This document shows positions 8,716 to 16,920 of a DNA stretch of 53,845 bases, one piece after another. The translations under genes and the position numbers were made by a program. The notes under the pieces are model-generated. The model made no database searches. It saw only the letters and a list, made by a program, of their open reading frames with translations, and was not told the DNA's origin. Position 1 is the stretch's first letter. Every line of letters begins with the position of its first letter. The DNA comes from Gammaproteobacteria bacterium (GTDB lineage: Bacteria > Pseudomonadota > Gammaproteobacteria > Eutrophobiales > Eutrophobiaceae): positions 1-53,845 of the forward strand of contig JACORW010000069.1 of NCBI GenBank assembly GCA_016179185.1. The letters are read 5' to 3'.

Positions 8716-8737
8716 CGGATCGGGGCCGCCGGCGCGC

Positions 8738-9616
8738 TCAGAGCCTGCGCACGCCCTGCACCAGGACCCACTCGTTGCGAAACACCATGGGGCCCATGCT
8801 AAACCACGGTTCATAGGCGGCCAATCCTTCCTCCGCCTGGGTGGCGAGCAGGCCTGACAGGGCGATCTCGGCGCCCGGCCGCGTCACGCTCGCGAAGTAC
8901 GGCGCCAGTTCGCGCAGCGGCCCAAGCAGGATATTGGCCACGAGCACATCCGCCGGCACCGGTAGCGGTGCGCGCGGTTCGAGATAGTGGAGCCGATCCA
9001 GCAGACCGTTCCGCTCTGCGTTGGCGCGGCTGGCCGCCAGTGCCTGCGGGTCGCTGTCCGCCATCCACACCCTGTCTGCACCCAGCAGGGCTGCGGAGAG
9101 ACCCAGTACCCCGGACCCGCAGCCGTAATCAACGAACGTGCAGCCGCGCAGATCCCGGGAGGCGATCCATTCCAGACACAGTGCCGTCGTGGGGTGCGTG
9201 CCGCTGCCGAAAGCGAGCCCCGGATCCAGCGTCAAAACCAGCCGCGCGGGAGGCGGCGCGATCCAGCTGGGGCAGATGCACAAACGCTCGCCGAACAGCA
9301 GCGGCTCCAGCCCGCTTTGACCGCTCCCGGACCAGTCCTGATCCGGGACGGCGGCGACCGACACCGACGCAGCGGGCCCCGGACCGAGGTGATTGCGCAG
9401 GCAGGCCAGCAGGACGTCCACATCGGCGTCCGCGGGAAACAAGGCCCGTACCCGGCAGCATTGCCAGTATTCCGGCGCCGCCGGGTCATCGCCGAACAAC
9501 TGGCGGTCGTCGCCGGCGGAGATGCTGACGGAGCCGGCACCGAGACGATCGAGAAACTCCGTCAAGCGGTCCACGTCCGCCTGCGCGCAGTCCATGGATA
9601 TGCATAGCCAGGCCAT
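8738..9616 (-). CDS. prmA: Ribosomal protein L11 methyltransferase
   Basis: SAM-dependent methyltransferase (292 aa) that trimethylates ribosomal protein L11. The catalytic-domain entry LDPGLAFGSGTHPTTALCLEW and the SAM motif VDYGCGSGVLGLSAALLGA are both diagnostic of PrmA. The N-terminal L11-recognition domain starts MAWLCISMDCAQADVDRL. The ATG at 9616 is chosen because the family begins there; an extension to 9733 would add 39 non-conserved residues. The gene follows accC by about 120 nt. Confidence 0.95.
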   Translation of the reverse strand: MAWLCISMDCAQADVDRLTEFLDRLGAGSVSISAGDDRQLFGDDPAAPEYWQCCRVRALFPADADVDVLLACLRNHLGPGPAASVSVAAVPDQDWSGSGQSGLEPLLFGERLCICPSWIAPPPARLVLTLDPGLAFGSGTHPTTALCLEWIASRDLRGCTFVDYGCGSGVLGLSAALLGADRVWMADSDPQALAASRANAERNGLLDRLHYLEPRAPLPVPADVLVANILLGPLRELAPYFASVTRPGAEIALSGLLATQAEEGLAAYEPWFSMGPMVFRNEWVLVQGVRRL

Positions 9617-9736
9617 TTCGGCGCTTCGGGTCCCGCTATTCCGGCTAGCCGGCACACCGAACCTGAACACGCCTGTCGGTGCCTCCCGCCTGCCGGGTTG
9701 ATGGAAAACCGCGATTTGAATCAGCCTGCCCAACCG

Positions 9737-11080
9737 TCAGCGCTGCACCAACTTGCCCTGCAGGTAATGAATATCCGTGCCGCCGGCCACAAACGCCGCG
9801 TCGTGCAGGATGGTCTGGTGCAGCGGGATGTTGGTCTTGATGCCGTCAATCACGATCTCGGCCAGCGCCGTGCGCATGCGCGCAATGGCAAAGTCGCGTG
9901 TTTCCGCGTGGGCGATCAACTTGCCGATCAGGGAATCGTAATGGGGCGGTACACGATATCCGTCATAAACATGGGTATCGACGCGGATCCCCGGCCCGCC
10001 CGGGTGGTGGACGTGCTCGATGAGGCCGGGGCACGGCAAAAATGTCTCCGGATCTTCGGCGTTGATACGGCACTCGATCGCGTGGCCGCGAATCCGGATG
10101 TCCTGTTGCCGGTAGCTGAGCGGATCGCCATTGGCTATGTAAAACTGCTCCTTGACGATGTCGACGCCGGTAACCATCTCCGTTACCGGGTGCTCCACCT
10201 GGATGCGCGTGTTCATCTCGATGAAATGAAACTCGCCGTCCTGGTACAGAAATTCCATCGTGCCGGCGCCGCGGTAGCCTATGCCGGCGCACGCTTCCAC
10301 GCAGCGTTCCCCGATCTTTTTCCTCAGTCCCGCATCGATCCCCGGCGCCGGCGCTTCTTCCAGCACCTTCTGGTGGCGGCGCTGCATCGAGCAGTCGCGT
10401 TCGCCCAGATAAATGACGTTGCCGTGCTGGTCCGCCAGGATCTGGATTTCGACGTGGCGCGGATGTTCGAGAAACTTCTCCATGTAGACCGTGTCGTCGC
10501 CGAACGCGGCCTTGGCTTCGGCGCGCGTCAACTGCACCGCATTGCGCAGGAACGCCTCGCTGTGCACGACGCGCATGCCGCGCCCGCCGCCGCCGCCGGA
10601 TGCCTTGATGATCACGGGAAAACCGATGCGCCGCGCGGTCCGCGCCAGTTCCTCGGCGTCGTCCGATAACGGCCCGTCCGAGCCCGGCACGCACGGCAGA
10701 CCCGCGTCCCGCATCGCCTTGCGGGCGGCAATCTTGCTGCCCATGAGCCGGATGGTCTCCGCCTTCGGCCCGATGAAGATGAAGCCGCTCTGTTCCACGC
10801 GCTCGGCGAAGTCCGCATTTTCCGCCAGGAACCCGTAGCCGGGGTGGATGGCCACCGCATCGGTCACCTCTGCCGCGCTGATCACTGCCGGAATATTGAG
10901 ATAACTCTGTGCCGATGGCGCCGGCCCGATGCACACGGCTTCATCAGCGAGCAGGACATGTTTCTGCTCACGATCCTGCTCGGAAAACACCGCGACCGTG
11001 CGGATCCCCAGCTCGCGACAGCTGCGCAGGATGCGCAGTGCGATCTCGCCGCGATTGGCAATGACAACCTTCTCTAGCAT
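9737..11080 (-). CDS. accC: Acetyl-CoA carboxylase, biotin carboxylase subunit
   Basis: ATP-dependent carboxylation of biotin on AccB, the first committed step of fatty acid synthesis. The 447-aa length is typical. The N-terminus [19 protein letters not shown], the ATP-binding glycine loop [12 protein letters not shown] and the segment [20 protein letters not shown] are all biotin carboxylase hallmarks. In most proteobacteria accC follows accB by only a few nucleotides. Here the gap is 195 bp and contains a 141-bp repeat element. Confidence 0.97.
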   Translation of the reverse strand: MLEKVVIANRGEIALRILRSCRELGIRTVAVFSEQDREQKHVLLADEAVCIGPAPSAQSYLNIPAVISAAEVTDAVAIHPGYGFLAENADFAERVEQSGFIFIGPKAETIRLMGSKIAARKAMRDAGLPCVPGSDGPLSDDAEELARTARRIGFPVIIKASGGGGGRGMRVVHSEAFLRNAVQLTRAEAKAAFGDDTVYMEKFLEHPRHVEIQILADQHGNVIYLGERDCSMQRRHQKVLEEAPAPGIDAGLRKKIGERCVEACAGIGYRGAGTMEFLYQDGEFHFIEMNTRIQVEHPVTEMVTGVDIVKEQFYIANGDPLSYRQQDIRIRGHAIECRINAEDPETFLPCPGLIEHVHHPGGPGIRVDTHVYDGYRVPPHYDSLIGKLIAHAETRDFAIARMRTALAEIVIDGIKTNIPLHQTILHDAAFVAGGTDIHYLQGKLVQR

Positions 11081-11134
11081 TGCGTACGCCCCGTGCCGCA
11101 GGAGTTACCGCGTATTGAATAGTCAGGGTGGCGG

Positions 11135-11275
11135 CAGGTTGATGCAAAACGTCATGAGCGCAGCCAGTACAAGGCGCGAGCCCCCCCGAAACCGGAGCGT
11201 ACACGATAGTACGTGAGGATTTCGCGGGGGCGAGCAACGCCGTAATGGCAAGCGCAATAGTTTTGCATCAACCTG
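11135..11275 (-). repeat. 141-bp hairpin element between accB and accC (copy A)
   Basis: The ends are inverted repeats: CAGGTTGATGCAAAAC at one end and GTTTTGCATCAACCTG at the other. A second nested inverted repeat (GCCCCCGCGAAA against TTTCGGGGGGGC) lies inside. The minus-strand sequence matches 52270-52410 over its full 141 bp without gaps (123 identities). It begins on the nucleotide after the accB stop codon. TCAGGGT occurs on both sides (11123-11129 and 11276-11282), which may be a target duplication, but the left copy is 5 bp from the element end. No transposase is encoded. Confidence 0.85.
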
Positions 11276-11722
11276 TCAGGGTTCACGGATGACAAACAGC
11301 GGCTGCCCGTACTCGACCGGCTCACCGTTCTCCACCAGGATCTTCGCGACCACGCCGCCGACGTCGGCCTCGATCTGGTTCATGATCTTCATGGCCTCGA
11401 TGATGCACAGGACATCGCCCTTGCGCACGGTCTGTCCCAGTGACACGAATGCCGGCTTGTCCGGCGCCGCCGCTTCGTAGAACAATCCCACCATGGGCGC
11501 GCGCACCAGGTGGCCATCCGGCTGGTTCCGGTCCGCCGCTTCCACCGGCATCGCCGGACCGGGCGAGGCCGCCTGCGGAACCGAGGCGCCGGCCGCGCTT
11601 GCAGCGTTCGCCGTTCCGGCGCGGCTGACACGCACGGATTCCTCCCCTTCATGAATCTCGATCTCCGATATGCCGGACTCCTCCAGCAGTTCGATCAGTT
11701 TCTTGACCTTGCGAATGTCCAT
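11276..11722 (-). CDS. accB: Acetyl-CoA carboxylase biotin carboxyl carrier protein
   Basis: Carries biotin between the carboxylase and carboxyltransferase sites. The 148-aa protein has an N-terminal region ([20 protein letters not shown]), an Ala/Pro-rich linker (about 36-68) and a C-terminal biotinyl domain with [12 protein letters not shown]; the biotin-accepting lysine is K112. Isoleucine replaces the second methionine of the usual AMKM. It follows aroQ by only 3 nt. Its stop codon directly abuts repeat copy A. Confidence 0.96.
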   Translation of the reverse strand: MDIRKVKKLIELLEESGISEIEIHEGEESVRVSRAGTANAASAAGASVPQAASPGPAMPVEAADRNQPDGHLVRAPMVGLFYEAAAPDKPAFVSLGQTVRKGDVLCIIEAMKIMNQIEADVGGVVAKILVENGEPVEYGQPLFVIREP

Positions 11723-11725
11723 CGC

Positions 11726-12175
11726 CTACCCGTCCCGTGTCCGCAACTGCTGATCGGCAGCCCGCAACGCCAGTTCATACCCGTAGACCCCCAGTCCGCT
11801 GACAATTCCGACCGCCACGTCGGTCAGATAGGAATGGTGCCGGAACGGCTCTCTGGCAAAGACATTGGAAATATGGATCTCGACAAAGGGGATCCCGACC
11901 CCGAGCAGCGCATCGCGCAGCGCGATGCTCGTGTGCGTCAGCGCGCCGGGATTGATGAGGATGAACCCGGCCTGTTCGGTGCGGGCTTGCTGCACGCGGT
12001 CCACCAGCTCATGCTCGGCATTGCTCTGGAAACAGACGACGGAATGACCCAATTCCCCCGCCAGCCGGGCCAGTCTGGACTCGACGTCCGCCAGCGTGGC
12101 CGTGCCGTAGACATCAGGCTCGCGGGCTCCAAGCAGATTCAGGTTGGGTCCGTTCAGGACAAGTATTTTCGCCAT
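11726..12175 (-). CDS. aroQ: Type II 3-dehydroquinate dehydratase
   Basis: Third step of the shikimate pathway, converting 3-dehydroquinate to 3-dehydroshikimate. The 149-aa length fits the small dodecameric type II enzyme. The signatures are [15 protein letters not shown] at the N-terminus, [16 protein letters not shown] and the histidine segment VEIHISN. It is the first gene of aroQ-accB-accC, a common proteobacterial operon. The upstream 134 bp separate it from the thioredoxin gene and probably hold its promoter. Confidence 0.96.
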   Translation of the reverse strand: MAKILVLNGPNLNLLGAREPDVYGTATLADVESRLARLAGELGHSVVCFQSNAEHELVDRVQQARTEQAGFILINPGALTHTSIALRDALLGVGIPFVEIHISNVFAREPFRHHSYLTDVAVGIVSGLGVYGYELALRAADQQLRTRDG

Positions 12176-12309
12176 TGGATGCGTGGAGATGGAGAAATTT
12201 AGCGGCGTTTCGCCGTCTTTTTCCAGATATTAACAGAAGTTCTTCCAATCAAGAAAGAACTGCGGGGGCCGCTGCAGGGGCTGCGGGAACAGTTTTTTTC
12301 AGCGCACGC

Positions 12310-12882
12310 CTACAGAAGCGGGGACAGCGCCGATTCGGCGCGCTCCACGGAGAGGGGCCCCGCCTGGACAAATGCGATGCGTCCATCCCGCCCGATAATG
12401 ACGGTGTAGGGTAAGGTGCCGACGTGGTTGCCGTAGGCCTCCGCGACCCTGATGACCTCCATCTCGCCTGTCAGGATCGGGTAATTCACCTGGTATTCCA
12501 CGACGAATCGGCGCACCGGTTCCGGCTGCTCCAACGCAACGCCCAGAAACTGCAGCCCGCGGTCGCCGTACTTCCGCTGCAGGGCCACGAATTCCGGGAT
12601 TTCCTTGCGACACGGCGGACACCACGTCGCCCAGAAATTGATCGCGAGTACCTTGCCGTCCCATTCGCTGACCTGCCGTGTCACGCCGTCCAGATCCGGC
12701 AGGCTGAAGTAGGGCCGCGCGGTGCCGATGATGCCTGCGGCATGGATGGCCGCCGTTGCCGATTCGGCAGTCGCCGGCGCCGTTGCCTGGGCGCCCTGCT
12801 GCCAGCGCGCCAGGAGAAACCCTCCGGCCGCAGCCAGCACGGACAGGCATCCCGCGAGGATGCCCGCGTGCCAACGCGTCAC
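12310..12882 (-). CDS. TlpA/ResA-type membrane-anchored thiol-disulfide protein
   Basis: A 190-aa periplasmic thioredoxin-like protein. An N-terminal anchor or signal helix (about 7-25) is followed by a thioredoxin fold with the active site WCPPC at residues 87-91 (cysteines 88 and 91) and a cis-Pro segment GTLPYTVII. Such proteins reduce or isomerise disulfides, often with DsbD as electron donor. That fits here: the GTG start overlaps the dsbD stop (GTGA), so the two genes are translationally coupled. The exact substrate is unknown. Confidence 0.9.
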   Translation of the reverse strand: MTRWHAGILAGCLSVLAAAGGFLLARWQQGAQATAPATAESATAAIHAAGIIGTARPYFSLPDLDGVTRQVSEWDGKVLAINFWATWCPPCRKEIPEFVALQRKYGDRGLQFLGVALEQPEPVRRFVVEYQVNYPILTGEMEVIRVAEAYGNHVGTLPYTVIIGRDGRIAFVQAGPLSVERAESALSPLL

Positions 12883-14729
12883 GAGCTGACGGCCCCGGCG
12901 AGGTGCGCGACGAAGTCGTCGGCGTCAAGGAATCCGCCCAGCCGCCGGTGGCGCAGTTCACGGGCCTGCACATCAAAGAACAGGATGGCAGGTGGGCCGT
13001 ACAGACCGAATTCATTCAGCAACTGCCGATCGGCGCTGTTATAGGCGGTCACGTCCGCCTGCAACAGAACGACATCCGTGAGGCGCGCGCGTACGCGCGG
13101 ATCGGGAAATGTCTCGCGCTCAAGATCCTTGCAGGTAATGCACCAGTCGGCGTAAAAATCGAGCATCACGGCACGTCCCTCGGCCCGCGCATGCTCAAGC
13201 TCCGTCTGCAGGCCGGCAAGTGAACTGACGCGCTTGAACGGGAGCCGCGCCGGCTGTGCGGCGGCAGCGGTGCCGGAGTCGGCAAGCGACGCCAGCGGCC
13301 GCAGCGGATCGTCGCCGCCGCTGGCTGCGCCCACCACCAGCGTGGACCCGTATACCAGAAACGCGAAGCCCAGCGCCTGGCCCACGCGGCGCCACGGCAT
13401 TGCGCCGTCGAGCCGATCCAGCGCGCCCAGGAAATTTGCCGCGACGAGAAACAGAACGCCCCACAGCAGCAGGGTCACCGGCCCCGGGAGGACGCGCCCC
13501 AGGAACCATATCGCCACGCCGATCATGATAAGACCGCATGCCTGCCGCACCGATTCCATCCAGTATCCGGCGCGCGGCAACAAATAACCTGCGGACAGGC
13601 CCAGGACCAGCAGCGGGGCGCCCATGCCGAGCCCGAGGGCGAATAACGCGGAGCCGCCCAGCAGCGCGTCGCCGGTCTGGGTTATGTACAGGAGCGCTGC
13701 GGCCAGCGGCGGCGCCACACATGGGCCGACGAGCAGCGCCGACAACACGCCCATGACTGCGGTTCCGCGAAACGTGCCGGCGTGCTGGTGGCTGGTAATC
13801 GCCGCAATCCAGCTCTGTACGCGCACCGGCATCTGCAACCTGAACAGCCCGAACATGGACAGCGCGAGTAACAGAAAGACGGCACTGAACAGTACCATTG
13901 CCCAGGGCGCCTGGGCCGCCGCCTGCAGATTGAACCGGGTCAGCCCCGCGAACACGCCCAGGGCCGCATAAGTGGCCGCCATGGCGACCACATAGACCAG
14001 CGACAGCAGGAATCCGCGGACGTGGGTCACATGTTCGCCGCCCCCGAGGATGATGCCTGACAGGATGGGAACCATCGGGAAGATGCACGGCGTCAGCGAC
14101 AGCAGGATGCCGAAGGAGAAAAACGCGATGAGATTGGCCATAAGGCCGGCGCCATTCAATCCGGCCAGCGTGCCCCAGGTCGCCGGATGCGCCGTGCCGC
14201 CCGCCGATCGGACCGTCCCGGCCGCAACGGGGGACGGCGGCAGCGTCACGTCGAGCTCCTGCACCTGCGGCGGATAGCACACGGAACCGTCCTTGCATCC
14301 CTGATACCCGACGCGCAGTCGCAGCGGGAGTTCGCCGGCATGATTGCGGATGACCGGGACCTCGACAGTCAGCGGGCTGAAATGCACTTCCACACGGCCG
14401 AATGCCTCGTCTTCCTTGAACGCCCCCCTCGGCAACGACAACGCGGCCGCATCCACAACCGCGTCGCCCTCGACGACCGCAAACGAAAATTTCTCCCGGT
14501 AGAGGTAATAGCCGTCCTGGATGTCCCAGGTGAGGCCGACGCCTGACGCGTCGGGCGCGACGGACAACGGAAAGGCCCGCTCCGGCGGCAGGATCTCGTC
14601 GTCCGCCGTGCCGGCGCCGACCAGTTCCCGCAGGCGATCGCTTACCGACGCCGCTTGCAGAGGCGCGGTGACCAGGGCAAGAACCAGCGCGATACCAACG
14701 CCGTTCAGTTTCCGGAAGGCTCCGTACAA
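12879..14729 (-). CDS. dsbD: Thiol:disulfide interchange protein DsbD
   Basis: Membrane reductant conduit of 616 aa that passes electrons from cytoplasmic thioredoxin to periplasmic proteins. All three modules are visible: a signal sequence and N-terminal periplasmic domain with its cysteine pair (GYQGCKDGSVCYPP), a multi-helix core with the paired cysteines LSLTPCIFPMVPI and LVGPCVAPPLA, and a C-terminal thioredoxin domain with DWCITCKDLE. The start is a TTG at 14729 overlapping cutA by 25 nt. The start is less certain than the identity. Confidence 0.95.
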   Translation of the reverse strand: MYGAFRKLNGVGIALVLALVTAPLQAASVSDRLRELVGAGTADDEILPPERAFPLSVAPDASGVGLTWDIQDGYYLYREKFSFAVVEGDAVVDAAALSLPRGAFKEDEAFGRVEVHFSPLTVEVPVIRNHAGELPLRLRVGYQGCKDGSVCYPPQVQELDVTLPPSPVAAGTVRSAGGTAHPATWGTLAGLNGAGLMANLIAFFSFGILLSLTPCIFPMVPILSGIILGGGEHVTHVRGFLLSLVYVVAMAATYAALGVFAGLTRFNLQAAAQAPWAMVLFSAVFLLLALSMFGLFRLQMPVRVQSWIAAITSHQHAGTFRGTAVMGVLSALLVGPCVAPPLAAALLYITQTGDALLGGSALFALGLGMGAPLLVLGLSAGYLLPRAGYWMESVRQACGLIMIGVAIWFLGRVLPGPVTLLLWGVLFLVAANFLGALDRLDGAMPWRRVGQALGFAFLVYGSTLVVGAASGGDDPLRPLASLADSGTAAAAQPARLPFKRVSSLAGLQTELEHARAEGRAVMLDFYADWCITCKDLERETFPDPRVRARLTDVVLLQADVTAYNSADRQLLNEFGLYGPPAILFFDVQARELRHRRLGGFLDADDFVAHLAGAVSS

Positions 14730-15043
14730 GACTTAATCCACGCAAGATATCCGGCCAGGCCGTCACTTACAGGGACAGCCACGACTTCCGGAAGTTCATA
14801 GGGGTGCAGCGCCTGGATGCGATCCTGGACGGCCTGATAACGGTCCGCCGTGGTCTTGATAAGCAGCAGATGCTCCTCCTTGTTATCCACCTTGCCCACC
14901 CAGCGGAAGAACGACTGGACTCCGGGGATGATCTGCACGCAGGCGGCCAGCTGATCTGCCACCAAATCGTTGGCGATCTTCTTGGCGGTGATGGACCCCG
15001 GGCAAGTGCTGAGCACCAGCAGGAATTTGGGTTTGTTGGGCAT
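14705..15043 (-). CDS. cutA: Divalent-cation tolerance protein CutA
   Basis: Small trimeric protein of 112 aa with the family pattern: VLSTCPGSITAKKIANDLV near the start, ACVQIIPGVQSFFRWVGKV in the middle, and the C-terminal HPYELPEVVAVPVSDGLAGYLAWI. It has been linked to copper/divalent-metal tolerance, but its precise biochemistry is uncertain. The gene precedes dsbD in the same transcription unit, an order seen in many gammaproteobacteria. Confidence 0.95.
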   Translation of the reverse strand: MPNKPKFLLVLSTCPGSITAKKIANDLVADQLAACVQIIPGVQSFFRWVGKVDNKEEHLLLIKTTADRYQAVQDRIQALHPYELPEVVAVPVSDGLAGYLAWIKSCTEPSGN

Positions 15044-15168
15044 TTTGCGCTGTTGTCTCTGCGGCGGCGATTTTACCGCGAAATTCGAGGCTACATTTTG
15101 AATTTCTTCCCGGTCAGGTCACCGTGGTGCATGCCGCCGATCCGGGGCTGCCCTCCGTGATCCGGCCG

Positions 15169-15196
15169 TTCGCCGGGCCGGGTCCGATGCTAGAAT
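15169..15196 (+). promoter_or_regulatory. Candidate promoter for the methyltransferase gene
   Basis: TTCGCC (15169-15174) and TAGAAT (15191-15196) are 16 bp apart, 20 nt upstream of the first ATG. The -10 is good and the -35 is weak. Confidence 0.35.
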
Positions 15197-15215
15197 CCGC
15201 GTCCCCGGCAAATTC

Positions 15216-16088
15216 ATGAGACTCACGGAGGAGCGCTTCCCGCCCAGGCGGGCGCCAACAGCGATGACCAGAAGGTCCCGGAAAAAAACCGGCCGGCGCA
15301 CGCTGGCGGAACGCAGCGATCGGCATGTGCTGTACGAACGCACCGTACAGGATGCCGAAGCCGAGATTGATTTAATTGACGCCACGTTCACGGCGTTGCG
15401 CGGACGCCGCGCGGAGCGACTGCGCGAAGACTTCTGCGGTACTGCAAACACGGCCTGCGCCTGGGTTCGCCGGCGCGGCGGCAATTTCGCCTGGGCCGTG
15501 GACCTGGACCCGCACGTTCTCGACTGGTCGCGGACCCACAAGCTTACGCAGCTCGCCCCGCGACAGCGGCAGCGGCTGCGGCTGCTGAATCTGGATGTGA
15601 TGCGCGTGCGTACCAGGCCGGTGGACATCGTGCTGGCGCTGAATTTCAGTTACTGGGTGTTCCGTGATCGCAGCACGATGAAGAAATATTTCCGGCGCGT
15701 GTACGCCGGGCTGGCACCGGACGGCGTGCTGTTTCTGGATGCCTTCGGCGGGTACGAGGCGTACCAGGAAATGAAGGAGAACACCGCACACGGCACCTTT
15801 ACCTACATCTGGGATCAGGCACGCTTCAACCCCGTCAACAGCGAAATCACCTGCCACATCCATTTCAGGTTCCGCGACGGCTCGCGCCTCGACAATGCCT
15901 TCACCTATCACTGGCGATTGTGGACGCTGCCGGAATTGACCGAGATGCTGGAGGAGTCCGGATTCCGCGCCACCGTGTATTGGGAAGGCACGGATCGGAA
16001 CGGCGAGGGCGACGGCAATTTCACCCCGGCCGCGGAAGGCGAGGCCGATGCCGGCTGGATCGCCTACGTCGTGGCGGAAAAAGAGTGA
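15216..16088 (+). CDS. Class I SAM-dependent methyltransferase, substrate unknown
   Basis: A 290-aa Rossmann-type methyltransferase. The SAM-binding region reads REDFCGTANTACAW...WAVDLDPHVLDWS and is followed by DIVLALNFSYWVFRDR and FLDAFGGYEA. The C-terminal half has a DNAFTYHWRLWTLPELTEML segment resembling small-molecule methyltransferases. I cannot assign the substrate. An alternative ATG at 15264 would remove a basic 16-residue N-terminus; neither start has a strong Shine-Dalgarno sequence. It is divergent from cutA and separated from sixA (opposite strand) by a repeat element. Confidence 0.8.
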   Translation: MRLTEERFPPRRAPTAMTRRSRKKTGRRTLAERSDRHVLYERTVQDAEAEIDLIDATFTALRGRRAERLREDFCGTANTACAWVRRRGGNFAWAVDLDPHVLDWSRTHKLTQLAPRQRQRLRLLNLDVMRVRTRPVDIVLALNFSYWVFRDRSTMKKYFRRVYAGLAPDGVLFLDAFGGYEAYQEMKENTAHGTFTYIWDQARFNPVNSEITCHIHFRFRDGSRLDNAFTYHWRLWTLPELTEMLEESGFRATVYWEGTDRNGEGDGNFTPAAEGEADAGWIAYVVAEKE

Positions 16089-16109
16089 TGGCGGACCTGG
16101 TGCAGTTAG

Positions 16110-16273
16110 CAGGGTGATGCAAAACTCCGTTTTGCATCACCCTGGTGGCGCCCCAGGGATGGGACGCAGCATTTATCAAGCATGCAAGTGCTTGATAAAT
16201 GGAGCAAGGCCGAAGCTCCGCTTTGGCCGCAGCGCGAGGCAAAAGTCCATGGATGGACTTTTGCATCAACCTG
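16110..16273. repeat. Five-hairpin composite element (copy C)
   Basis: Consecutive hairpins: 16111-16143 (stem AGGGTGATGCAAAA, 14 bp), 16148-16167, 16170-16201 (CATTTATCAAG/CTTGATAAATG), 16208-16228 (GGCC-AAGC) and 16239-16264 (GCAAAAGTCC/GGACTTTTGC). The whole is bounded by CAGGGTGATGCAAAA and TTTTGCATCAACCTG, the same terminal motif as the 141-bp elements. The first four hairpins recur inverted at 41054-41171. It lies between convergent genes. Confidence 0.8.
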
Positions 16274-16287
16274 TTAGGGGTTCCGGA

Positions 16288-16854
16288 TCAGGCTGCCGGG
16301 GGAACGGGTGGAGTTCCGTCCGGCGAATCGGTTGCGGACGCCTTCAGATCCTTCGGCCGCACCAGATGCAGCAGCCTGGCGCTGCGCCGCTCAGCGCCGA
16401 TGCGCCCGCGGAATTCGAGCACCGCCGCCGCCGCGGTGGTCATCAGCTTGCCGCGGTCGTTCCGCGCCACCGGGTCAGATGCGAGGTGCAGGAGCAATTC
16501 TTCCAGGCCCGGATTGTGCCCGATCAGCAGCAGCGTGCTGCTGTCGGCCCCATGGCCGGCCACGACCTCAAGCAGCCGGCGCAGGCCTGCCTCGTAAATC
16601 CGCTCATCCAGCACGATGCGCTTTTTCCGGATGCGCAGTTTTTCCGCCACAATTTCCGCGGTGGCGCGCGCCCGCAGCGCCGGTGAGCTGATCAGCTTGT
16701 CCGGGATCAGACCGTTTTTGCGCAACCATCTGCCCATGCGCGGCGCGTCCCTTTCCCCGCGCCGCGCCAGTGGGCGATCAGCGTCCCGGCGCACTTCGTC
16801 GGGCCAGTCCGATTTCGCGTGGCGCATCAAGATGAGCAGACTCTTCCTGGACAT
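16288..16854 (-). CDS. sixA: SixA-type phosphohistidine phosphatase
   Basis: Histidine-phosphatase superfamily protein of 188 aa. The catalytic RHG-type motif is LILMRHAKSDW near the N-terminus, the second conserved histidine is in LLLIGHNPGLEELLLHL, and SSPALRARATAEIVAE lies between. E. coli SixA removes phosphate from histidine phosphotransfer proteins. The ATG at 16854 is preferred because AAGGAAA lies upstream. It is divergent from ppx, 66 bp apart, so the two may share a control region. The C-terminal tail (DGTPPVPPAA) is not conserved as far as I can tell. Confidence 0.88.
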   Translation of the reverse strand: MSRKSLLILMRHAKSDWPDEVRRDADRPLARRGERDAPRMGRWLRKNGLIPDKLISSPALRARATAEIVAEKLRIRKKRIVLDERIYEAGLRRLLEVVAGHGADSSTLLLIGHNPGLEELLLHLASDPVARNDRGKLMTTAAAAVLEFRGRIGAERRSARLLHLVRPKDLKASATDSPDGTPPVPPAA

Positions 16855-16920
16855 TGCTGTTTCCTTCGCCGTCCGCAACCCGCCTTATTATAGCGCTCCA
16901 CCTCCGGAGATCCGGGCCAC

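Noticed and set aside
11135-11275. The 141-bp element as an IS or a small gene
   Set aside because: Too short for a transposase and no open frame with a start and ribosome-binding site; better described as a non-autonomous repeat.
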